Shown: piece after piece, positions 7,056 to 14,966 of the stretch | How positions within the stretch are numbered: the stretch's first letter is position 1 | Layout of the letters: each line of letters starts with the position of its first letter | Source of the DNA: CBINFS01 sp966250015 | Lineage (GTDB): Bacteria; Bacteroidota; Rhodothermia; Rhodothermales; DASSAV01 | Direction of reading: 5' to 3' | NCBI GenBank assembly: GCA_966250015.1 | Contig: CBINFS010000060.1 | Span: 1-19,825 of the forward strand | DNA: 19,825 nucleotides | The notes under the pieces: model-generated | The model's input: the letters and a program-made list of their open reading frames with translations, nothing else | What the model was told of the DNA's origin: nothing | Database searches by the model: none | Made by a program: the position numbers and the translations under genes

Positions 7056-7688
7056 TTGCGGACGAGTAAACAGTCTCAAGTAAACCTTTTCGACCCCAAC
7101 GGCATCTTACGGAAAAAACGAACCCGTTCGAACCACGCCCACGCAACGAGGTCCAGACTGGAAGAGCATGCAACCCGATCGATCGGCGACCTCGAGGTGG
7201 TTCGCCGGGTGCGGAGCGGCGACCGGCGCGCGTTCGAGGAGGTGTACCGCGCCAACGTTGGGCGCGTCTACGCGGTCTCCGCCAACCCGGTACGGGCTGC
7301 CGAATGGACGCAGGACACGTTCGTGCGGGCGTGGGAAATGCTCGATAGCTACCGGGGCGAAAGTGCGTTCTCGACATGGCTCCACCGGGTGGCCGTCAAC
7401 GTCGCCCTCCATGCGCTCCGGACCGACCGCCGCTGGACGCAACGCTTCCAGCGCTCCGACGACCTCGAAGCGTTCGAACGAGCCGGATCTTCAGGAGCTG
7501 ACGACGACTTCGACCTGGAGGCGGCCATCGCGGCGCTCCCGCCCCGCTCGCGCGCGGTTTTCGTCCTCCACGACGTCGAAGGCTACCCTCACGCGGAGAT
7601 CGCGGCGATGATGGACATCAAAACGGGTACCTCGAAGGCGCTGCTTCACCGTGCCCACACCCAGCTGAAAAAGGCTTTAATGCGATGA
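7056..7688 (+). CDS. ECF RNA polymerase sigma factor
   Basis: A 210-residue extracytoplasmic-function sigma factor. Region 2 runs from 'LEVVRRVRSGDRRAFEEVYR' through 'WTQDTFVRAWEMLDSYRGES' and 'FSTWLHRVAVNVALHALR'. Region 4 includes 'IAALPPRSRAVFVLHDVEGY', 'PHAEIAAMMDIKTGTSKALL' and 'HRAHTQLKKAL', a standard DNA-binding helix-turn-helix. Between 'RVYA' and the 'WTQDTF' helix it is about four residues shorter than I expect for the family. The start is uncertain: 7056 is a TTG without an obvious Shine-Dalgarno, and the first 45 residues are not conserved, so translation may begin downstream. The stop overlaps the next gene in ATGA, so the anti-sigma factor is translationally coupled. Confidence 0.9.
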   Translation: MRTSKQSQVNLFDPNGILRKKRTRSNHAHATRSRLEEHATRSIGDLEVVRRVRSGDRRAFEEVYRANVGRVYAVSANPVRAAEWTQDTFVRAWEMLDSYRGESAFSTWLHRVAVNVALHALRTDRRWTQRFQRSDDLEAFERAGSSGADDDFDLEAAIAALPPRSRAVFVLHDVEGYPHAEIAAMMDIKTGTSKALLHRAHTQLKKALMR

Positions 7689-8806
7689 ACGACCGGCACG
7701 TCCAGGAACACCTCTTCGCGTACGTCGAGGGTACGCTCGGCCCCGGGCAGACCGCCGAGGTCGAGGCCCACCTGCGGGTCTGCGCAGTCTGCTGCGAGGA
7801 GCTGGAAGCCATGCGCACCCTCGTCTCGGCGACAGCGGGCCTGCCACGTTCCATCGAGCCGCCCGTTGACCTCTGGCCTGGCATCGAAAGCCGCCTCCAG
7901 CCCGTCCCCCAGAACGGCCTCGCCACACCCCGGCCGGACCGCCCCTCTCGCGCGCTGAAGCGCCGGTTCCACCTTTCCTGGCCGGTCAGGATCGGCGCTC
8001 TCGTCGTACTGCTGTTAGCCGGCGCCGGCCTTTTCCGGATTCTCAAGGATACCGCGGGGCCGGCGTGGGACGTCGTACGCCTCGAAGGAACGCCCCGGAT
8101 CGGCACGACCGACCTCACGCAATCCGGCAAAATCCACGAGGGCGACTGGCTCGAGACCGACCTCACCGCGCGCGCCCGGATCGAAGTGGGCGGCATCGGA
8201 CGCGTCGAGGTCGAGCCCGGCACGCGTATCGGGATCGTCAGCGCCGACCCGACGGACCACCGCCTCTCCCTCACCCGCGGCACGATCGAAGCCCGCATCG
8301 TGGCGCCGCCCCGCCTCTTCTTCGTTGAGACGCCCTCTGCGCTCGCCATCGACCTCGGGTGCGCGTACGTGCTGACCGTCGACAGCACCGGCGGTAGCCT
8401 GCTCTCCGTTACCTCCGGTTGGGTCGCCCTCGAAAGCGACGATCGCGAGACCGTCGTGCCGGCCGGCGCGATGTGCCGGACGCGCCCCGGTCACGGTCCC
8501 GGCACCCCCTTCGACCACAACGCATCCGAGGCATTTCGCAACACCCTGAACCGATTCGACTTCGAGAACGGCGGTCCCGACGCGCTCGACAAGCTCCTTG
8601 CTCTCGCACGCCCCGACGACGCCATCACCCTCTGGCACCTGCTCCATCAACCCACGTACCGCGAGCGGGTATATGACCGCCTCCTGTCGTTCGTGCCGGA
8701 GCCCGAGGGCGTTACCCGTGCGGGCGTCCTCTCCGGCGACCCTGCCATGCTCGAGCTCTGGGAGCAACACCTCGGCCTGGATTACGACGGCTGGACGATC
8801 CCCTGA
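7685..8806 (+). CDS. Transmembrane anti-sigma factor with zinc-finger and FecR-like domains
   Basis: A 373-residue protein whose ATG overlaps the sigma factor stop by 4 bases. The N-terminus is a zinc-binding anti-sigma domain (zf-HC2): His29-x3-Cys33-x2-Cys36, with His5 and His9 upstream as possible further ligands. A single membrane helix lies at about residues 99-120. The periplasmic part (about 128-260) has the FecR-like pattern: 'GDWLETDLTARARIEVGGIG', 'EVEPGTRIGIV', 'LTRGTIEARI', 'FFVETPSALAIDLGCAYVL', 'VTSGWVALES'. The last 100 residues are a helical extension I do not recognise. It should hold the sigma factor at the membrane and respond to an envelope signal. No TonB receptor gene, the usual partner of FecR, is adjacent. 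Confidence 0.9.
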   Translation: MNDRHVQEHLFAYVEGTLGPGQTAEVEAHLRVCAVCCEELEAMRTLVSATAGLPRSIEPPVDLWPGIESRLQPVPQNGLATPRPDRPSRALKRRFHLSWPVRIGALVVLLLAGAGLFRILKDTAGPAWDVVRLEGTPRIGTTDLTQSGKIHEGDWLETDLTARARIEVGGIGRVEVEPGTRIGIVSADPTDHRLSLTRGTIEARIVAPPRLFFVETPSALAIDLGCAYVLTVDSTGGSLLSVTSGWVALESDDRETVVPAGAMCRTRPGHGPGTPFDHNASEAFRNTLNRFDFENGGPDALDKLLALARPDDAITLWHLLHQPTYRERVYDRLLSFVPEPEGVTRAGVLSGDPAMLELWEQHLGLDYDGWTIP

Positions 8807-8993
8807 TGCGCACATACGTCACATAATCCACATCTTTGGCGGCTCATACAAGATTCAGAAGTTTGCTTATCCTCGGGGTGTATTTCTACAGGTTCGAAGC
8901 GAGATCGTTCGTCGAGACGCGGGCGATGAGCCTGGTAAAATGATCTGCAGCTATTCTAATAGCTTTATGCGATCAAATTAGCACAACTCGACC

Positions 8994-9009
8994 ATCCCCG
9001 TGAGGGGAT
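8994..9009. other. Short perfect hairpin in the 8807-9128 gap
   Basis: ATCCCC pairs with GGGGAT over a GTGA loop, without a T tract. It lies between the anti-sigma stop and the bidirectional terminator at 9047-9091. The rest of the gap is AT-rich with no supportable gene. Confidence 0.35.
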
Positions 9010-9046
9010 CATAGAAGTGTAATCTCCATCCAAAAAAACAAAATGA

Positions 9047-9091
9047 AACACCCCTGTGGCCCTACCGAGGCAACCACAGGGGCGGTTTTGT
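9047..9091. terminator. Bidirectional terminator between convergent genes
   Basis: CCCCTGTGG (9051-9059) pairs perfectly with CCACAGGGG (9074-9082). An A-rich stretch precedes the stem and CGGTTTTGT follows it, so it can act on either strand. It separates the rightward anti-sigma gene from the leftward gene ending at 9129. Confidence 0.8.
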
Positions 9092-9128
9092 ATTGTCTGA
9101 TGGCGCAATTGGGTAAAACACGTGGGTT

Positions 9129-9704
9129 TTACCCTACGGTGGTTTCTTCCGGTTGGTCCCTCTGAATGCTATCCAGGTACCCCACCGTCGCGAGCATGCC
9201 GCCGATCTGGTCGTAGATTGCGGGGTCTTCTGGGGTCCAGGTGGCCAGGCCGTCCACGTACCGGTTGAACATGCAGAAGGCCGCGCTGATGAGCACCGTG
9301 TCGTGGATGTCGCGGTCGGTGGCGCCGTGCTCCCGCGCCTTGGCGACGTCCTCCTCGGTCACGTTGCGGCCTCCCTTCTGCACCTTTCCGGCAATCACGA
9401 GCAACGCCTTGAGCTTGTCGCTGATCGGAGCTGACTGGAAGTCCTTCTTCACCGCCTCGACCGTCGTGTAGCTGCCCTCGAGCAGGTGTGCGGCCGTCGC
9501 GCCATGAGCGGATTGGCAGAAAATGCAATCGTTCTGCGCCGATACGTACGTCGCAATCAGCTCACGCTCTCCGGTGCTCAGCGTCGACTGGTTCCCGCGG
9601 AGCAGCACCTGGGCAAGCTCGTTGAGCGGTTTTTCGGTGTCGGGGTACCGCGTCATCGGTCCAACAATGCCGGGAAGTCCTTCGGGAAGATCGATGTGTG
9701 CCAT
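9129..9704 (-). CDS. AhpD-like / carboxymuconolactone decarboxylase family protein
   Basis: A 191-residue helical protein of the AhpD-like 'peroxidase-related' subgroup. The redox motif is Cys60-x2-Cys63-x3-His67 in 'NDCIFCQSAHGATAAHLL', preceded by 'STGERELIATYVSAQ'. In AhpD this pair reduces peroxidase partners or peroxides. The later 'FCMFNRYVDGLATWTPEDPA' is typical of the peroxidase-related subgroup. No signal peptide is seen, so it should be cytoplasmic. AGGAG lies 3 bases before the ATG, rather close. No peroxiredoxin gene is adjacent. A 9-bp hairpin (9111-9134) overlaps the stop codon. It diverges from the glycosidase at 9945. Confidence 0.88.
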   Translation of the reverse strand: MAHIDLPEGLPGIVGPMTRYPDTEKPLNELAQVLLRGNQSTLSTGERELIATYVSAQNDCIFCQSAHGATAAHLLEGSYTTVEAVKKDFQSAPISDKLKALLVIAGKVQKGGRNVTEEDVAKAREHGATDRDIHDTVLISAAFCMFNRYVDGLATWTPEDPAIYDQIGGMLATVGYLDSIQRDQPEETTVG

Positions 9705-9944
9705 TTACTCCTATGGTTTAATTGAACGTAGATGGACTGGTCGTCACGGCGGCCGGTATCCCGCCCTAATTTTCGGTGTTGCTTGACCGAATATAAGGCA
9801 TGCTGCCTACCGGGCCAAGCCCAAAGCCCCGCCGGCATGAATAATGGCCCCGAGCCGGAGAATACACCGCCGTGGCTGGCAAAAAACGAGAGGATTACCG
9901 AGCTTAAATGGATCCGTCTCACCAGCAGTCTTTCCCTTCGTACC

Positions 9945-11627
9945 ATGTCAATCTTCAGAATCCTGCTCGTCTTCTCCCTCACACTTCTGATCGGCCAGGG
10001 AGCGGCCGCAAATGGCGACGTTTACCTCTGGGACGTCTTCGAGGTCGAGATGACCGCCTCACGGGATTACGAGAATCCCTACTCGGCCATCCCGGACCGC
10101 CCCGGAGTGGACCTCGTGAAGGTCGTCTTCACCGGTACGGACGGCGAAGCGCAGGGGCAGACGATCACGGTGGTCGGATTCTGGGACGGCGGCCGCACGT
10201 GGCGAGCCCGCTTCGCCCCGCCTGCCGCCGGCACGTGGACCTACCGCAGCGAGTCGTCCGACCCGGGCCTCAATGGAAAAACCGGCTCCTTCCGGGCCGT
10301 CGCCCGTGACCCCGAATCGCTCGCCGAGAATCCCACGCGCCACGGATTCGTGCGCGTGAAGCAGACCGGTCCGGCGGCAGGGCATTACTTCGAATATGCC
10401 GACGGGACGCCCTTCCTCTGGGTCGGCGACACATGGTGGAACTGGACGAACCGCCGCATCCACTTCTCGACGTTCAAGAACCTCGTCGACGACCGCTCCA
10501 GAAAAGGCTTTACGATCGGACAGCTCTTCGTCGCCGCCAACGGTTGGGGCCAGCAGAGCTCGATCCTGCTCGAAGATTACACCGTTCTCGACGTCGCTCA
10601 CATGCAGCGCGTCGACAGCATGATCCAGTACGCCAACTCCCGCGGCCTGACCGTTTGGGTGCACGGCTGGTGGAGCCGCGAGAACCTCAATGAGACTGCG
10701 GGTGAGGAGAAGATGCGACGCTGGTGGCGCTATCTGGTCCATCGCCTCGGTGCGTACAACGTCGTTTGGACCCTCGGCGGCGAGTACAACATGTACAACT
10801 ACGGCGGCCTTGGCCTCGACTTCTGGAAGGACCTCGGCGCGCTCATCGACGAGGAGGACCCGTACGAGCGCATCATCGGCACGCACAACACCCCGCCGGC
10901 GTGGCAGGGCGGCGCCGACGCCCCGCAGTGGTCCACCGGCAGCGTCCTCCACAATGAACCCTGGCTCGACTACAACCAGAGCCAGGTCGGCCACGGCAAG
11001 TGGCGAAACGAGCTCATCCCGGACGTCGTCGCGGAGGATTACGCCCGCACGCCCGCCAAGCCGATCGTCGTAACCGAGCCGTGGTACGAGTTCGTCGAGG
11101 GCAATCCGACCGGCCAGGACATACGCTTCGCTGCATGGTCGGCCATGACGTCGGGTGCGGCGGGTCACACGTACGGCGGCGGGCACGTCTGGCTCGCCCA
11201 CACCCCCGAGGCGCCCGGCGGCCCCGGCTCGTGGCCGCTCGAAACGGGCTTCGAGCGCAACACGCTCGATTACGAAGGCGCCGTCTCGATGGGGCACTTC
11301 GCGAGCTTCTTCAAAGGCGTCGAGTGGTGGACGATGACGCCGCGCCCCGACCTCGTGCACGAATACGCTGATCCCTACGCCCTCGCCCGCCCCGGCGAGG
11401 AATACGTGGTCTACCTCCGTTGGGGTGGCGGTGCGAAGGTCGATCTGCGACCCTCTACCGAGTCCGACCGTTTCGAGTGGCGCTGGTACGACCCCGCGAC
11501 CGGCGAGTACTCGAACCTGCGCACGGTTTCCGGCGGCGGCGTCCACTTCTTCCCACCCGACGGCGACTACCCCGGCGTGCTCAACTACCGCGACATGGTG
11601 CTGCACATACGGAAGGTGCAGAATTGA
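9945..11627 (+). CDS. Secreted DUF5060/DUF4038 glycoside hydrolase-like protein
   Basis: A 560-residue secreted protein. After a signal peptide (to about residue 22) comes a beta-sandwich DUF5060 domain (about 25-115: 'VYLWDVFEVEMTAS', 'GFWDGGRTWRARFAPPAAGT'). A TIM-barrel-like DUF4038 domain follows (about 120-470), beginning 'GHYFEYADGTPFLWVGDTWW'. The last 85 residues resemble the 'putative collagen-binding' beta domain ('EYVVYLRWGGGAKVDL'). Conserved candidate catalytic residues are Glu280 in 'LGGEYNMY' and Glu378 in 'VVTEPWYE', with Asp162 in 'VGDTWW'. Related proteins include GH140 apiosidases, but the substrate cannot be told from sequence. ATG 9945 places the signal peptide at the N-terminus; ATG 9732 would bury it after 71 residues. 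No clear Shine-Dalgarno is seen. The SDR gene follows after 156 bases. Confidence 0.88.
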   Translation: MSIFRILLVFSLTLLIGQGAAANGDVYLWDVFEVEMTASRDYENPYSAIPDRPGVDLVKVVFTGTDGEAQGQTITVVGFWDGGRTWRARFAPPAAGTWTYRSESSDPGLNGKTGSFRAVARDPESLAENPTRHGFVRVKQTGPAAGHYFEYADGTPFLWVGDTWWNWTNRRIHFSTFKNLVDDRSRKGFTIGQLFVAANGWGQQSSILLEDYTVLDVAHMQRVDSMIQYANSRGLTVWVHGWWSRENLNETAGEEKMRRWWRYLVHRLGAYNVVWTLGGEYNMYNYGGLGLDFWKDLGALIDEEDPYERIIGTHNTPPAWQGGADAPQWSTGSVLHNEPWLDYNQSQVGHGKWRNELIPDVVAEDYARTPAKPIVVTEPWYEFVEGNPTGQDIRFAAWSAMTSGAAGHTYGGGHVWLAHTPEAPGGPGSWPLETGFERNTLDYEGAVSMGHFASFFKGVEWWTMTPRPDLVHEYADPYALARPGEEYVVYLRWGGGAKVDLRPSTESDRFEWRWYDPATGEYSNLRTVSGGGVHFFPPDGDYPGVLNYRDMVLHIRKVQN

Positions 11628-11783
11628 GTGCGGCCGGGTGCTGTCAAGAGCGCAACTGTAACGAAGTGGCAAGTAGGATTTCCGACGCTTCCCGATGGAG
11701 GTTGCTCCGGTTACCTTTCCTCGCATTGGAGGGCTGGTTGCGCCAGGTAGGCGTGTGAGGAACGGATCATTACACAAAAAGGT

Positions 11784-12539
11784 ATGGCCGTTCTTTCAGG
11801 CAAGGTGGCCCTCGTCACGGGGGCTGCATCCGGCATCGGCCGGGCTACCGCTCTAAGCTTCTCAAACGCAGGCGCTTTCGTTGTCGTCTCCGACGTGAAC
11901 GAGGAAGACGGGCGACACACGGCCTGGCTCATCGAACAGTCTGGCGGCGAGGCCGTCTTTGTCCGTACCGACGTATCCGATCCGCTGTCGTGCGAGGCCC
12001 TCGTCCGGGTAACCCTCGACCATTTCGGACGGCTCGACTGTGCGTGCAACAACGCCGGCATCGGCGGCGAGTCGAACCCGACCGCAGACTACAGCATCGA
12101 AGGCTGGCGCCGCGTGCTCGAAGTCAACCTCTCGGGGGTCTTTTATTGCATGAAGTACGAGATCCCGGCGATGCTCGCAGCGGGCGGCGGCGCCATCGTC
12201 AACATGGGCTCGATACTGAGCGACGTCGGCTTCGCCTCGGCGCCGGCCTACGTGGCGGCAAAACACGGCGTGATGGGCCTCACCCGGGCAGCCGCCCTCG
12301 AATACGCTCCGAAAGGCATCCGGATCAACGTCGTGGGCCCCGGATTCATCCGGACCCCACTCATCGTCGACCTCGAAGCAAACCCGGGCACGTACGAGTG
12401 GTTGGTGAGCCGTCACCCGCTCGGCCGGCTCGGCGAGCCCGAAGAGGTGGCCGACCTCGTCCTATGGCTCTGCTCCGACGAGGCATCGTTCGTCACCGGC
12501 GCATACTACACCGTCGACGGCGGGTACCTGGCGCAGTAA
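11784..12539 (+). CDS. SDR-family NAD(P)-dependent oxidoreductase
   Basis: A 251-residue classical short-chain dehydrogenase/reductase with all signature elements: the dinucleotide motif T12-GAASGIG, the NNAG motif at residues 89-92, catalytic Ser143, Tyr156-x3-Lys160 ('YVAAKHG'), and the C-terminal 'GAYYTVDGGYLAQ'. An Asp in 'VVSDVNEED' after the second beta strand suggests NAD(H) preference, since acidic residues there bind the ribose hydroxyls. Annotation as FabG-like or glucose dehydrogenase-like would be guesswork. No signal peptide, so cytoplasmic. It may be cotranscribed with the upstream glycosidase, as no terminator is visible between them, but the 156-base gap leaves room for its own promoter. 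Confidence 0.93.
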   Translation: MAVLSGKVALVTGAASGIGRATALSFSNAGAFVVVSDVNEEDGRHTAWLIEQSGGEAVFVRTDVSDPLSCEALVRVTLDHFGRLDCACNNAGIGGESNPTADYSIEGWRRVLEVNLSGVFYCMKYEIPAMLAAGGGAIVNMGSILSDVGFASAPAYVAAKHGVMGLTRAAALEYAPKGIRINVVGPGFIRTPLIVDLEANPGTYEWLVSRHPLGRLGEPEEVADLVLWLCSDEASFVTGAYYTVDGGYLAQ

Positions 12540-12593
12540 GTCGCCGTCTTTGGAATAAGGCCATTCGAACTGGCCTCGCCATTCTTTCAATAC

Positions 12594-12744
12594 GTCATCC
12601 CGAACGTCAGTGAGGGATCTTCCCGAAGTGCGGCCTATCTGGTTGACTACAAGGGTTCCTATGTGCTGTGCGCGCCCTTATGACCATTCTTGAAGGCCGC
12701 GTTTCATAAAGATCCCTCACCCGCTTCGCGGGATTCGGGATGAC
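12594..12744. repeat. Inverted-pair repeat element 1
   Basis: The left end (12594 on) reads GTCATCCCGAA ... GTGAGGGATCTT ... GCGGCCT. The right end (12744 back to about 12695) reads the same on the minus strand: GTCATCCCGAA ... GTGAGGGATCTT ... GCGGCCT, with a short insertion containing a GCGAAGC hairpin. The first 11 bases of each end are identical. The middle 50 bases are unrelated. The structure resembles a small non-autonomous (MITE-like) element; no open frame in it looks real. Confidence 0.65.
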
Positions 12745-12798
12745 AGAGTAGGGCGCTGGCGGCAGCGGTAAGCCCGGATGATTGCCCGTACCGCTCAA

Positions 12799-13020
12799 AT
12801 TGTCATCCTGACGAGCCTTGCGAGGAAGGATCTTCTCGAAGTGTGATCTATCTGGTTGGCGCTATCGGAAAGTGAAAGCACCAGTGCTGCTCCCCTGGAC
12901 AGGCCTGTCCCGCGCTCGACGTGGGAGGAGCAACTTGGAGGGCCCTTCTCAACCGTTGGAATGGGTCCGAAAGGCCGCACTTCGGGAAGATTCCTCGCCT
13001 ATGTTCGGAATGACGACAAT
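12799..13020. repeat. Inverted-pair repeat element 2
   Basis: The left end (12799-12855: ATTGTC ... GCGAGGA ... TCTTCTCGAAGTG ... TCTGG) is matched on the minus strand from 13020 to 12968 (ATTGTC ... GCGAGGA ... TCTTCCCGAAGTG ... TTTCGG). The outer six bases are identical and the arms are roughly three-quarters identical by eye. About 110 unrelated bases lie between. The family is the same as element 1 and as 4571-4633. No clear target-site duplication was seen. Confidence 0.65.
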
Positions 13021-13089
13021 GTAGAAAGCCATTAGCAGGATACCATTGCAACATTTGATCCTCAACGAGAGGGCCAGGTACACAAGTCC

Positions 13090-13782
13090 TCACGGGCTCG
13101 TGCCGGTGGGGTCGGCGGTGGCTTCGATGCGGGCCTCCCCGTTTTCGACGCGGACGTCGGTGATTTGCAAACGGATTCGCGTGTCCGTGAGGTCGACGAG
13201 CGGATTGACGGCCTCTGAAAGGCGGCGGGCGGCGGAGTCGCCGAGATTCGCGCCCGCGGCGCGAAGGTTGGATACGTTGAATGCAACCCGGCCATCCAGT
13301 ACTTCGATCCGGCCGGAGAGCACCACCGGGACGCCAGTGAAAGAAAATCCGGCCACCTCGGGACTTAAACGAACGGTGGCGGTGTCGGGCTCGTGGAGCG
13401 TGACGGCGGCTTCCGACACGTTCGGGTGGCCTTCGAGGTATGCGGCCAGGTCGGCTGCCTGAATGTAGGCGACGGCAAACGTGCTATCCACGCGCTCCAG
13501 GCGGTCGTTTTCACGGTCGTACGCGACGCCAAAGAGTGTGACGTCGAGGCGGTCCAGCACCGGGGCATTTTCCGGCTGGACGCGCTCGCCCCGCACGCTG
13601 ACACTCCGCGCCTCTGCGGTCATCGCACGGAGGCCTTCGATCTGCACGTCGTAGACGTCGGCCGGACCGATCAGGTCCGGGAGCTCATTCTCGATCCCGC
13701 GTTCGACCCGGGCAGAGATTGCCCCGCACCCTGCCATAAGGAGTAGCAGGGTTAGTCCGACGATTCCGCGAAAGTCTTTCAT
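13090..13782 (-). CDS. DUF2993 (LmeA-like) lipoprotein
   Basis: A 230-residue lipoprotein with lipobox LMAGC (Cys19). The mature sequence resembles the DUF2993/LmeA family: 'VERGIENELPDLIGPADVYDVQIEG', a run of 'EARSVSVRGERV' strands, 'IQAADLAAYLEGHPNVSEAAV', 'VVLSGRIEVLDGRVAFNVSN' and a C-terminal 'VDLTDTRIRLQITDVRVENG'. Members are elongated beta-helical or tubular lipid-binding domains; actinobacterial LmeA binds phospholipid in mannan synthesis, which cannot be assumed here. No strong Shine-Dalgarno precedes ATG 13782. It starts 24 bases after the 40-residue basic protein, suggesting an operon. Confidence 0.8.
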   Translation of the reverse strand: MKDFRGIVGLTLLLLMAGCGAISARVERGIENELPDLIGPADVYDVQIEGLRAMTAEARSVSVRGERVQPENAPVLDRLDVTLFGVAYDRENDRLERVDSTFAVAYIQAADLAAYLEGHPNVSEAAVTLHEPDTATVRLSPEVAGFSFTGVPVVLSGRIEVLDGRVAFNVSNLRAAGANLGDSAARRLSEAVNPLVDLTDTRIRLQITDVRVENGEARIEATADPTGTSP

Positions 13783-13806
13783 GTTTAGGCTGCCCGTCGC
13801 TGGCGT

Positions 13807-13929
13807 TCAGCGGCGACGGCCGCGGCTCTTCTTTTTGTTCTGGTTCAGGAGCCGCGAGAGCACACCCCGCAGGCCTTTCGGTGCGGGACGGCGGTGCGAC
13901 CGGATCATCCGGGTCAGCCGGTTGAACAT
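13807..13929 (-). CDS. 40-residue highly basic small protein
   Basis: A small protein of 40 residues with 15 Arg/Lys and no acidic residue. The N-terminal half could form an amphipathic helix ('MFNRLTRMIRSHRR') and the C-terminus is a basic tail ending 'NKKKSRGRRR'. A strong GAGGAGG lies 9 bases before ATG 13929; an ATG at 13935 is in frame but only 3 bases from it. Extension to 14010 would have no such site. The stop lies 24 bases before the DUF2993 lipoprotein start on the same strand. No family is recognised. It might bind RNA, DNA or the membrane, but this is inference from charge only. Confidence 0.6.
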   Translation of the reverse strand: MFNRLTRMIRSHRRPAPKGLRGVLSRLLNQNKKKSRGRRR

Positions 13930-14119
13930 GCTCATGATCCTCCTCGTGGTAGGGTTACGTGCTCTTCCCGATGCTCTTGATAGTACAGGATCTGGATCCG
14001 GTAGATTCACGCATGGGTACGGACACTGGAAACCGTTCAGTAACGAATCGGCCGATTTGCGCGTGCGGAAGGGTCAAAAAGATTGTACATTGACGGAGCA
14101 ACGCACGCATCCTGTCACC

Positions 14120-14920
14120 ATGCTCCGATCGGCCATGAAACAAATCGCTCGTCTCGCCCCCATTTTCCTCCTCTTGCTGCTCCTTGCCGGCTGCAAACGC
14201 GCCGACGAAACGGCTATCCCCGTTGGCATTGGCGTCGAGCCTCCCGCCGGCGCCCTTGTGCTCTTCGACGGCACCCGTGAGTCGCTCGATGAAAACTGGA
14301 TCTATTGGGAAGGGCCGCGCTTTGCGTCGTCGATGCCGATCAAGTGGCAGATCGTCGATGACCCGGTGGACGAAGGAACGGTGCTCAGCTCGGCGGACCC
14401 CGCCGCGGCAGGCGGCCTTTACGGCGCAGCGGACATCGTAACGCAGGCTGAGTTTCGCGACCACCGCGCGCACGTCGAGTTCCTCGTGATGGAGCCCGGC
14501 GGAAACAGCGGCGTCTACCTGCAGAACCGCTATGAGATCCAGATACTCGACGGCGACTCGACCGCGCACGGTATGGGTGCCGTCATTAACGACGCCGCGG
14601 CGCCCTACCACGCCTACAACGGCACCGGGCAGTGGAACGCCTACGACATCATGTTCCGTGCGGCCAGATTCGAGAACGGCGTCCTGACCGAAAAGCCCCT
14701 CGTGACGGTCTACTTCAACGGCGTGAAGGTCCATACCAACCAGGAGATCAGCCAGGTCTATGGCGGCCCAAACTCTGGGCTGGACGGCGGAAACGACGAA
14801 GGCAGAGGGATCACCGACACGCCCGGAGGGCTCAAGCTGCAGGCCGAAGGCCACGACGTCCGCTACCGCAACATCTGGGTCCTACCTCTCGAACTGGACG
14901 AGCCCAATACCGACTTTTGA
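14120..14920 (+). CDS. DUF1080 lipoprotein (3-keto-glycoside hydrolase family)
   Basis: A 266-residue lipoprotein with lipobox LLAGC (Cys25). The domain 'ALVLFDGTRESLDENW' to the C-terminus is DUF1080 (PF06439), with the usual core 'GGNSGVYLQNRYEIQILDGD', 'NGTGQWNAYDIMFRAARF', 'VTVYFNGVKVHTNQE' and the C-terminal 'GGLKLQAEGHDVRYRNIWVL'. The family is a concanavalin-like jelly roll; several members hydrolyse 3-keto-glycosides made by oxidoreductases. It should face the periplasm. ATG 14120 and in-frame ATG 14135 both keep the lipobox; neither has an ideal Shine-Dalgarno. Upstream in-frame sequence back to 13781 is non-conserved and overlaps the divergent small gene, so is excluded. It converges with the gene ending at 14951; an inverted repeat (14938-14966) lies between. 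Confidence 0.9.
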   Translation: MLRSAMKQIARLAPIFLLLLLLAGCKRADETAIPVGIGVEPPAGALVLFDGTRESLDENWIYWEGPRFASSMPIKWQIVDDPVDEGTVLSSADPAAAGGLYGAADIVTQAEFRDHRAHVEFLVMEPGGNSGVYLQNRYEIQILDGDSTAHGMGAVINDAAAPYHAYNGTGQWNAYDIMFRAARFENGVLTEKPLVTVYFNGVKVHTNQEISQVYGGPNSGLDGGNDEGRGITDTPGGLKLQAEGHDVRYRNIWVLPLELDEPNTDF

Positions 14921-14937
14921 GCTTCGATCGATAACGT

Positions 14938-14966
14938 CCGGGCTGCTGCCTCAGGCTGCGGCCCGG
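14938..14966. terminator. Possible terminator between convergent genes
   Basis: CCGGGC (14938-14943) pairs with GCCCGG (14961-14966), with internal GCC-TCA-GGC pairing. It spans the short gap between the DUF1080 gene and the FeoA-like gene and includes the latter's last codons. No T tract follows on either strand, so confidence is low. Confidence 0.3.

Noticed and set aside
10059..11777. A 572-codon open frame antisense to the DUF5060/DUF4038 gene
   Set aside because: Length is explained by GC-rich codon usage. The sense strand has a signal peptide, ordered domains and candidate catalytic residues, while the antisense translation has none.
12818..13024. A 68-codon plus-strand frame inside inverted-pair element 2
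   Set aside because: Same repeat-derived peptide as above; no Shine-Dalgarno or domain.
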